Source: Actinobacteria bacterium HGW-Actinobacteria-7 (GTDB taxonomy: Bacteria > Actinomycetota > Coriobacteriia > Anaerosomatales > PHET01). Taken from it: DNA of 39,921 nucleotides. The notes beneath the pieces were generated by a model that saw only the letters and a program-made list of their open reading frames with translations, was not told where the DNA came from and did not search any database. Position numbers and translations under genes: made by a program. Shown piece by piece: positions 32,755 through 39,921 of the stretch; the first letter of the stretch is position 1, and each line of letters starts with the position of its first letter. The stretch is from contig PHET01000020.1 in the NCBI GenBank assembly GCA_002841275.1, positions 4,869-44,789 on the forward strand, written 5' to 3'.

Positions 32755-34199
32755 TGCGTCTCCTCGAGTTCAGGTCGTGCGGCTCTTCGCCTGTCTATCA
32801 GCACAGAGCTCAAGAGCAACACGGCTGAGAGTACCACCAGCACCGCAGACCCAATCCAGACAGGATCCACGAGTGCTTCTACAGAGAACCGAGCATACTC
32901 GGTGCCATATGTCTGTTGAACCGCAGCCGGCACCCACTGATTCCACGTGTGGAGCGTGGTGTCGATGAGCATTGGCGAGGCAGCCAACGCGACCAGGGCG
33001 GCCACCAACAGGCTCACCCATGTGGCACTGGGTGACCCCATCCGGCGCGTCCGCACGGCTGCAAGCAGGGCAAGCGCCGCTGCAAAGAGAATCCAGCCGG
33101 CGGCTGATTCGGCTCCGACCATGACCCAGGTGGCCGAGAACCCGTCCCCCAGGACGCCTTGGGCGGCTGCCGAGAGCGCCGGCCGGAAGAGCGCCACAGC
33201 GGCACCCGCCAGACCGAGCCAGGCAAGGAATCCAGCGACTTCGGCCAACCGCCCGCTCGTGGCCGCAGGGGCCGCGGTGCCCGTACCCGCAATCCAGACG
33301 GAGACCGCCCCAGCCAGACAGACCAACGCTCCGGCGACCACTGCAGGAATCTGGAACGGAATGGGCCCGAATATACCCGTCACGCGCTCGACGACGAACA
33401 GCGTCGTCATCACCGCCGGGATTGAGAGAAGCACAGAGCTCGACCGCAAGAGTCCGCGCTCGTGGGTCAGTGACGTCCAGCCCCCGATGAACGCAGCCTG
33501 CGACACCCCAAGCAAGATGAGCTCCGTGCTCAGCCGCACAATGGTCTGCCCGTAGTCGCCAAGACTGAACACCGCAACCACAGCGCTGAGCAGGCCCGCA
33601 CCGCCTGCGGCCACCGCAGCGACAAGACGATTGTCATGCTTCCGAGCAACCATGAGGATCGCTGCCGAGCCAAGCGCGAAGACCGCTCCCGCGCCCAACA
33701 TCACGATCTCTTGCTCTGGGAACTTGGCAAACGGCGAAAACGAGCTGGGGCGCTCCCAGTTCGCAAGAAGCGCGGCGGCGCCCGCTACCGCGAGCGCGGC
33801 GCCTGCGAAGCCGGCCCATGCAGGGCGCTCTTGCAAGACGACGACGGCGACGGCAACTGCGATCGGCCCCCACATCGCGGTGGTAAAGAAGAGCACCTCC
33901 GAGCCCGAAGGAGCATCCGAAGCGCGCTGGCTGAGCACGACAAGAGGGGCGACCCAGAATGCCGCGGCACCGCCCAAGGCGGCGATGATCAAATCACGCG
34001 GCGGTGTTGCTTGAAGGAAACGGCCGAGGCCGGCAGCGCGGATGGTCACAACGACCAACGCCGCGAGAAGGGTGGTCACGCCGATCAGGAGCGCATCCGG
34101 CATCTGGTCCATCACGACCGTGGTCAGCGTGAAGGAACCAGCAGCACCGGCAACGGCGAGCACGGCAGCACCGACGAGCTTGATGGGCTTTGCGGACAC
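32751..34199 (-). CDS. Polytopic membrane protein, EamA/DMT-like with extra C-terminal helices
   Basis: The 482-residue protein has about 12 transmembrane helices. The first ten resemble a DMT/EamA transporter: FFTTAMWGPIAVAVAVVVLQERPAWAGFAG (core VVLQERPAW, the usual end of an EamA repeat) and, in the second half, VLLSIPAVMTTLFVVERV. Extra helices follow from about residue 330 to the end, with a 45-residue external loop containing TWNQWVPAAVQQTYGTEY. The substrate is unknown. It lies between the two respiratory operons and is coupled to the lipoprotein gene. A role linked to cytochrome or lipoprotein export is possible but unsupported. Confidence 0.7.
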   Translation of the reverse strand: MSAKPIKLVGAAVLAVAGAAGSFTLTTVVMDQMPDALLIGVTTLLAALVVVTIRAAGLGRFLQATPPRDLIIAALGGAAAFWVAPLVVLSQRASDAPSGSEVLFFTTAMWGPIAVAVAVVVLQERPAWAGFAGAALAVAGAAALLANWERPSSFSPFAKFPEQEIVMLGAGAVFALGSAAILMVARKHDNRLVAAVAAGGAGLLSAVVAVFSLGDYGQTIVRLSTELILLGVSQAAFIGGWTSLTHERGLLRSSSVLLSIPAVMTTLFVVERVTGIFGPIPFQIPAVVAGALVCLAGAVSVWIAGTGTAAPAATSGRLAEVAGFLAWLGLAGAAVALFRPALSAAAQGVLGDGFSATWVMVGAESAAGWILFAAALALLAAVRTRRMGSPSATWVSLLVAALVALAASPMLIDTTLHTWNQWVPAAVQQTYGTEYARFSVEALVDPVWIGSAVLVVLSAVLLLSSVLIDRRRAARPELEETQ

Positions 34200-34232
34200 G
34201 ACACTCCCATGGGGAAGACGGCCTGACCGAGA

Positions 34233-34267
34233 GGAAGGGCCGGGGCTTTGTGCTCCCCGGCCCTTCC
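34233..34267 (-). terminator. Terminator of the formate dehydrogenase-cytochrome operon
   Basis: A perfect 13-bp inverted repeat (GGAAGGGCCGGGG/CCCCGGCCCTTCC) with a 9-nt loop lies 33 bp after the cytochrome stop. The distance and composition match the terminator after the hydrogenase-linked cytochrome. Confidence 0.85.
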
Positions 34268-34300
34268 AACGGTATCAGAGTGATACACGCAACGCTTGCC

Positions 34301-35515
34301 TTACTTGTTGTGGCACGCCTCGCATACGCCTCGGTTGTCCTTACGCAGCAGAGCAGACTCGCTGGCAGGGAACAGGTTCCTGGCGACGCCATCCGTGTCA
34401 ACAACTGAAGCCGCTCCAGCAGCACTGGCAAACCCGGTCATCGTCGACGACGTGCCGTGTGCACGGTGACAAGTCAGACACTCGATCCAGTCGCTGGTAT
34501 CAGCAACACGGGGACCTGCCGTAGCGGACTCAGTGAGCGAGTTCGCCAGCGGAAGACCGCTGTCGGCGACCAAAGCGACCGCGCCGTTGAAGTTGCTAAG
34601 CGGCACGTTGATGGGGTGACGATGGCGCAGCTTGAGGCCGCCGCCGTCGCCCGCATTGTAAACGCTGGCCGAAGCCGTGTAGGTGCTTCCGTCGGACTTG
34701 GTGAACATCTCGGCCTCACGCAGATAGGTCTGGTGACAACCAGCACACCAGCCGCTCATGCCCGTCTTGGCAGCAGCGTCGGAGGTGGTTGTGCGACCCT
34801 TTGCGTACATGGGCGTCGTGTAGTCCGGCTTGTAGTTCGGGTAGTCCTTGTGAAGCTCGAAACCGCCCAGCGGCCAGCCGGTCTCTACAGAAGAAACCCA
34901 GCCGTCAGGTGTGGGATCCGTGCCGGCGCCGACGTAGCCACCAACAGCGTTACCGTTGACCTGAGCCTTCAAGATGCGGTAGTTCGCGCTGCCGTGAGGA
35001 TCGTGGCAGGTCGCGCAGTCCATCTTGATCGGCACTGACTCGCCGATATCGGCCCCTGCGATCTGACCATCAGGATACGGAGTGCCGCCATAGTAGCCGC
35101 CGCCGTATGCGCCCCACGAAGCACCCTGGTACATGTGGGTCGACGTGGTCGCGCTCTGATCCAGAGACTCGAATCCACCACCGTTGAGGACGGCGAACTG
35201 CTCACCGTACGTGTCGCCCTCGTAGATACCTTCCTGGACGTTGGTATCAGCGCCCTGGCCGGTAGCGTCGTGACAGGCGTAGCAAAACTCCCACATCTGG
35301 GTGGCCGAGCTGACGAGCAACGCGCTCCGGTCAGACGGGCCGCTCTGCCACGTGATGCTGCTGATGGAAGTGTGAGCGCGGTGACAGCCGGCGCACGCAT
35401 CAGTGTCGGCAACGTAGTTGCCGTGGATCGCGAAGTTCGCAAAGGCAGTTGTCGGCACGGCAAGCGCGACGAGTACTGCGAGGGCGAACGCGATAACGAG
35501 TTTTCTCGACTTCAT
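34301..35515 (-). CDS. Periplasmic hexahaem c-type cytochrome of the formate dehydrogenase operon
   Basis: The 404-residue protein has a signal peptide (LVIAFALAVLVALAVPTTAFA, described by its core ALAVLVALAV) and six CXXCH motifs: CAGCH, CYACH, CATCH, CAGCH, CLTCH and CEACH. The start (ANFAIHGNYVADTDACAGCHRAH) and end (LLRKDNRGVCEACHNK) closely follow the hydrogenase-linked cytochrome at 24022-25296, showing paralogy. The middle has diverged. It starts 5 bp after fdhB and is the only candidate electron acceptor for the dehydrogenase in the window. Confidence 0.92.
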   Translation of the reverse strand: MKSRKLVIAFALAVLVALAVPTTAFANFAIHGNYVADTDACAGCHRAHTSISSITWQSGPSDRSALLVSSATQMWEFCYACHDATGQGADTNVQEGIYEGDTYGEQFAVLNGGGFESLDQSATTSTHMYQGASWGAYGGGYYGGTPYPDGQIAGADIGESVPIKMDCATCHDPHGSANYRILKAQVNGNAVGGYVGAGTDPTPDGWVSSVETGWPLGGFELHKDYPNYKPDYTTPMYAKGRTTTSDAAAKTGMSGWCAGCHQTYLREAEMFTKSDGSTYTASASVYNAGDGGGLKLRHRHPINVPLSNFNGAVALVADSGLPLANSLTESATAGPRVADTSDWIECLTCHRAHGTSSTMTGFASAAGAASVVDTDGVARNLFPASESALLRKDNRGVCEACHNK

Positions 35516-35520
35516 CTCGT

Positions 35521-36381
35521 CTACACCTCCCCGCCATTGACGGCGTCTGCTTCGTTACGCACCCGACGAGCTGAGAGAGCCGCCAGGCCACCGACCACGA
35601 GGGTCGGAAGGATCATCTTCGAGCCGGAGAGCATGCTGGAAGTCATCGGAGTGATGTGATCCTCGATAAAGGGATCGGCCTTCGCCGGGGTCAGCATAAC
35701 CTTCTTGCTGCCCCACATCATCGATCCGTTGCCGTACCAGTTCTTCGTGCCGTCGGCCAGATAGTAGTTGGCTTCTGCGAACGCGATCAAGTTCTCACGC
35801 GTGTCCCACCGCATGGCCTTGGCCGGGCATGTGGAGACACAAGCCGGCATGTGGGCCTTCTCAGGAACTGCATCGATCTCAGCCTGAGTAGCCGTCGTGG
35901 GAAGCATGTTGTTCTTGGTCGGATCGTCTTCACCGGCGCGACCGGAGCACAGCGTGCACTTGTTCATCTTGACCACACCCGGCGTTGCCTCGTAGGCATC
36001 GCCAACCTTGGGATAGCCACCGCGCTGACACTGGATCTCGCACGGCTTTATGGCGTTGGTCGAACAAGCGGACGGATCGCACTTGGTGTTGTCAACACTG
36101 ACAGCACCGTTGGCCTCTTTGGTGATAGCGCCAAGCGGACATGCCTTTGCGCAGGGAGGATCCGGGCAGTGCCAGCACGAGAAGCGGATGAATGGACCCA
36201 TGTCGACGCGCTTCTGGCTCTTGATCGCCAGCCGCTGACGCGGGTTGACGACGGAGCGCTGAGGCTTAACCGTCTCGATATCGGTGAAGTTCTTGAGGCC
36301 CCACTCACGCTTGCAGGCGATCGTGCAGCCACCGCAACGCATGCACTTGTCAACTTCTTGGAAGATAGCCATTACAGTCAT
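35521..36381 (-). CDS. Formate dehydrogenase iron-sulfur subunit (FdhB-like)
   Basis: The 286-residue protein is a DmsB/FdhB-type electron-transfer subunit for four [4Fe-4S] clusters. Visible motifs are CMRCGGCTIACKREW, CWHCPDPPCAKACPLGAI, an atypical CDPSACSTNAIKPCEIQC, and CTLCSGRAG with CVSTCPAKAM. A hydrophobic helix near the C-terminus (MILPTLVVGGLAALSA) could anchor it in the membrane, as in FdnH. There is no signal peptide, so it is probably carried out by FdhA's Tat signal. AGGAGG precedes the ATG; an ATG three codons later is possible. It lies 13 bp after fdhA. Confidence 0.92.
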   Translation of the reverse strand: MTVMAIFQEVDKCMRCGGCTIACKREWGLKNFTDIETVKPQRSVVNPRQRLAIKSQKRVDMGPFIRFSCWHCPDPPCAKACPLGAITKEANGAVSVDNTKCDPSACSTNAIKPCEIQCQRGGYPKVGDAYEATPGVVKMNKCTLCSGRAGEDDPTKNNMLPTTATQAEIDAVPEKAHMPACVSTCPAKAMRWDTRENLIAFAEANYYLADGTKNWYGNGSMMWGSKKVMLTPAKADPFIEDHITPMTSSMLSGSKMILPTLVVGGLAALSARRVRNEADAVNGGEV

Positions 36382-36394
36382 CGGTCACACCTCC

Positions 36395-39300
36395 TTATAT
36401 CTTCTCGATGCGGCACAGGCATGCCTTGTACTCGGGAATGGTCGAGTTCGCGTCCATAGCGTCGAGGCACAGGTCATTGGCGCGAGAACCGGTCGACAGA
36501 CCGCGGTCGCCCCAGTGCCAAGGAATCGCCACTACGCCAACGCCAACCCGCTGATTGTCCTTCACGCCAACACCGACGCGGGCACGGAATCCATCGCCAT
36601 ACGCAGCGCGCGGATACGTTGAAGCGATGGTGTCACCGGCAAAACCGTCGGTGCGGGCGGTGACGATGCGTACCATGTCGCCGTCCTTGATGCTGAACGC
36701 GCGGGCATCAACGGAGTTGAGCTCGATCCACGGCTCCGGCTCCATCTCGACGTTCCAGTGGTTGTTACGCGTGATCGGGCCGCCTTGGAAGTGCTCGACG
36801 CACCGGATCGTGGTGAGAACCAGAGGATAGGTCTCCTTGGTTCCGCGAGGCGAGTCGGAGAAGATGAGGTTGCCCTCTGCTCCGGCCGCGCGGTCGCTCA
36901 TCTGGCTGCTGCTCGAGTTGTAGCCGTACACACCGGCTACATCGTCACGAGGCGTCTCGTAGGGCTCGGTGTGCCACGGGAAGCGTCCGGCGAATGAAGA
37001 GCCGTCCGGGGTAGCGCCACCGGGAAGCTGCGGCTTGTCCGCGAGCGTGTGGACCTTACGATAGGCCGTCGAGTACTCGACGACATCCGACTTCGTGCTG
37101 ACAAACAGCCGGGCCACGAGATCCGGACCCTGGAAACCGTCGCTGACGTCCCACGGGGTGTCGCCGTTGGTGTACAGGACGCGCCTGTTGACCAACCATG
37201 CGTAGCCCCAGTTCTTGTAGAGCAGGTGTCCGCCACCGTTGTCGAAGCCCACTCCGTCTGCATCAACGTTGATGCGCGACTTGGCGCGGTTCGGAGCACC
37301 GGCGGGCCAGCCGCCACCACGTGTGGTGGTAACCGAGTCCCAGCCCTCAAGGTAGAGCCAGAGAGCTCCACCGTTGTTCTGCGGTGCGCACATCTGCTTG
37401 TAGCACTTCTCAGCGGACGCTTCGCAATCGAAGGTTCCACCAGGAGTCCAACCGTACTGCTCGGCCCACAGCTTCGTGTAGGGGTCCCACGTCGGCTGAT
37501 TGATCGTGGCACCGGCCCATACGGCCTTGATGTGGTCGAACGCTCCGGCACCGTTGAGTGCAAAGGCGAAGCGCATCAGCAGCTCGATGTCGGTCTTGGA
37601 CTTGCCCTGCGGAGCGATGTTCTGGTAGCGCCACTGCAGAACTCGACCGGAGTTCGTAGCCGACCCGGCTTCCTCAACGTGCGAGGATGCAGGAATCAGG
37701 TAGGTGCGGCTATCGTCCTTGCGGTCGCACGCTGCGGTCTCGTTCTCGAACATGTCGACGCAGACCAGGAGATCGAGCTCCTTGAGACCAGAGCGAACCG
37801 CGCCCTGGTTCGGCTCGGTGACTGCAGGGTTCTGGCCCCACACAACGGCGGCGCGGATCTTGTCCGTGCCCGCCCACGAGCTCTGCATCTTGCGGAACAT
37901 CTTGACGTGGTTGTCGCCGTTACCCTTGGGCCACAGCGAGTAGAGAGCATCCATCGTTGCCGCATCCTCGGGGAGGACACTCAGCGGCTCGGTGTAGCCG
38001 ACAAACGAGCCCGTGTTCAACCGGTACGGGGTATCGCCGAAGTAGGTCTTGGTCATCGACCAGAACCCCTTCTGCTGCAGCCCGCCGCTTGCGAAGACGT
38101 ACGGATCAATAGCGGCGGTACCACCGGCAACACCATTGAGACGGTTGCCATACAGGCTGTTCATGTAGTGGCCGAAGTCACCGGTGGGGTTGCCCGAGTA
38201 GCCAGGGATCAGGTGATAGAGCAGACCCATGTCGGTCGAACCCTGAACGTTGTGGATGCCACGCAGGGCGTTGATTCCGCCACCGGCGCGGCCCATGTTG
38301 CCCATGAGCGTCTGGATGACCGCAAACGACTTCACGTTCTGGGAACCGCAAGTGTGCTGCGTGATGCCCATCGCGTACATGAAGGTCGTCGAGCGGTAGT
38401 TGGCCGTCCGAGGATCGTTGATGGTGGCAGCAAAAGCAGCTGCATCAGTTGCGACACTGGAGCAGCGGCTGTTGGCGATCATCTTGTCGGCCACGTACTT
38501 GATCTCGTCAGCCGTGCAGCCGCAGATGTCTGCGGACTCGGCAAGTGTGTACGGCGCGACATGTGCCTTGAGCGCGGAGAATGCCGTGCCCGCAGCGTAC
38601 ATGTCCGGCGTGCCCGTGAAGTCCAAGGCGGTACCGGCGACCGTGGGAAGCCCGGTGAACGTACCGAGGGCAGACACGTGCGTGTCACGTACGTAGTCGG
38701 TTGTACTCACGTTGAACGTGGCATCCGTGTACTTCGGACGAACAGGATTCTGCTTGGCGTTGGCATCGTTGTAGATGCTGGTCGCCTTCGCGAGAGTCGC
38801 CTGGTGATAGGCCTCCCAGCGGGTCTTCTTGTTCGAGTTCGCCGGGTCATTGAAACCGGTGCCGGTTCCGGTGGCATCCGTGATGTAGTTGATCATCGCG
38901 TTGATGAAAGCGATGTCGGTACCGGGACGGATGCGGATGTACTTGTCTGCCATGGCTGCGGTCCGCGTCTTCCGCGGGTCGATGACGATCATCTCAGCCT
39001 TGGGCTTGCTGCTCGTGTAGGCGTTGCCTGCACGATCATAGATGGTCTTCACGCCGCCCACGAGGTCCTCACGGGCACGGTTGACGTGCGCGATGCTCGC
39101 GGGGTGGTTCTCGGCCGGGTTGGCACCCATCACGATGAAGAGTGTGGCGTTACCAAGATCCGTCCAGTTGTTCGTCATGGCGCCTCGTCCAAATCCTGCG
39201 GCCAGACCGGCCACGGTGGACGAGTGTCATATACGAGCCTGATGCTCGGTGTTACTGGTGCCGAACTCCGCGATCAGCTTGCGGTACATCCAGTTGGGCT

Positions 39301-39904
39301 CGTTATTGATGTGCGATGAGCCGAAGAAGGCGACCGACTTGCTGTTCTGGTTGGCACCAGTCCAGCCTGCGACGTCCTTGTTGCGATACGCAACCATGCC
39401 CTCGTTGAACGCGGTACCGTCGCCGGCAGCGATCTCGTCGAACGCGGTCTGGAGGCCCATGGCCGTCCAGTCGCCGTTTCCAATCCGCTTCCAAGCGATG
39501 CCGGTGGCGTCGGAGCCAGCAGCATCGGAGGCGAAGACGTTGTTCACCGGATGATCGCCCGGGAATGCACCGATGCGCCGTGCATTGTTCACGAGCTGCA
39601 GCGAACCAGCGCCCTTGGCGCACAGCCCGCCTGCGTTGAAGGGCGACTGGAAGTCGCCATAGATGTCGACGACAGTGCCTGATGCGATTTCTTTGACGAC
39701 GCGCTGCCCGCAGCTCGCTGAGCAGTACGGACACGTCGTCGTGGTGATCGTGTGCAGTGGGGAGTCCTCGTACGCCGCAGCTTTATCTGCATCGTAGGCG
39801 AAATCCAGACCGCAACCGACCACCGCTGTTGCGGCAGCTGTAGTCTTCAGGAAATCACGCCTGCTGATTCCCGAGGACGGCTGCCCGGTGTCCCTAGTTG
39901 CCAT
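36395..39904 (-). CDS. Selenocysteine formate dehydrogenase catalytic subunit
   Basis: Reading the TGA at 39229-39227 as Sec226 gives one 1169-residue protein; without it the gene splits into two ORFs. A Tat signal (SRRDFLK) is at residues 14-20. An Fe4S4 motif follows: Cys58-x2-Cys61-x3-Cys65-x29-Cys95. The active site HQARI-U-H-SSTVAGLAAGFGRGAMTN matches formate dehydrogenases of the FdnG/FdoG type, where Sec coordinates Mo or W and the next His assists. The C-terminal molybdopterin-binding domain is present (NSVDARAFSIKDGDMVRI). The protein oxidises formate to CO2 outside the membrane and passes electrons to FdhB. It is longer than E. coli FdnG (about 1015). Only 17 bp upstream are in the window, so its promoter is not seen. 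Confidence 0.95.
39198..39229 (-). promoter_or_regulatory. Selenocysteine UGA and SECIS hairpin in fdhA
   Basis: UGA is at 39229-39227. A 6-bp stem (39214-39209 with 39203-39198; GUGGCC paired with GGCCGC, one U-G pair) closes the loop GGUCU, which begins 18 nt after the UGA. The loop sequence and distance match the E. coli fdhF SECIS, recalled as a GGUC loop at the same position. Confidence 0.88.
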
Positions 39905-39921
39905 TCCTGTTTCCCTTCTGG

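Noticed and set aside
36395-39214. fdhA as a pseudogene or as two separate genes
   Set aside because: The interrupting codon is TGA at the known Sec position, with a SECIS hairpin and intact sequence on both sides.
37049-39319. 756-residue plus-strand ORF antisense to fdhA
   Set aside because: It is the GC-rich mirror frame of a clearly identified gene and shows no recognisable domain.

Overview
The window looks like a chromosomal segment of a GC-rich, anaerobically respiring bacterium. The closest fit is an actinobacterium of the Coriobacteriia/OPB41-like type. This rests on high GC with frequent GTG starts, periplasmic [NiFe]-hydrogenase and selenocysteine formate dehydrogenase genes, many c-type cytochromes and a che cluster. 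The placement is inference, because no rRNA or marker gene is present. There are no insertion sequences, CRISPR arrays or phage genes.

Layout. 1-2345: a tRNA-Pro(CGG) and a membrane-anchored cytochrome with about 24 haem sites, half of it three tandem six-haem modules. 2495-4117: a RidA protein and a short chemoreceptor. 4213-4946 (+ strand): a small two-gene operon, with a CsoR/CstR-like palindrome inside its promoter. It encodes a seven-Cys ferredoxin and a thioredoxin-fold protein that is readable only if an in-frame TGA is selenocysteine; an 8-bp SECIS-like hairpin follows that TGA. 5005-9945: J-domain protein, DMT transporter, VanZ-like protein, PilT ATPase and two cell-wall proteins. 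10065-18842: a chemosensory operon cheR-mcp-cheW-cheY-cheB-cheA-cheC-cheD ending in a Rossmann-GAF-GGDEF protein. 19051-23800: a large secreted Ig-like protein, an anchored TPR-like protein and a protein resembling an ATPase without a P-loop.

24022-39904 is the respiratory island, all on the minus strand. A formate dehydrogenase (FdhA with Sec at codon 226, then FdhB) is followed by a hexahaem cytochrome. A [NiFe]-hydrogenase (small then large subunit) is followed by a paralogous hexahaem cytochrome. Neither set has a cytochrome b or NrfD-type quinone partner in the window, so the two cytochromes are the obvious electron acceptors. Between them lie a DMT-like membrane protein, a TPR lipoprotein, a TPR membrane protein and an NHL-propeller membrane protein. 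The promoters of the hydrogenase operon and of the TPR/NHL pair have matching -35/-10 elements and the same palindrome, TGTAAC-N4-GTTACA, just downstream of the -10. This suggests one repressor controls both. The hydrogenase leader RNA (about 265 nt) also carries a strong hairpin whose loop can pair with sequence downstream.

The most notable item is the ferredoxin-selenoprotein operon at 4213-4946, which ordinary ORF calling misses. Next are the shared regulatory palindrome, the structured hydrogenase leader, and the reuse of one hexahaem cytochrome type for H2 and formate oxidation.
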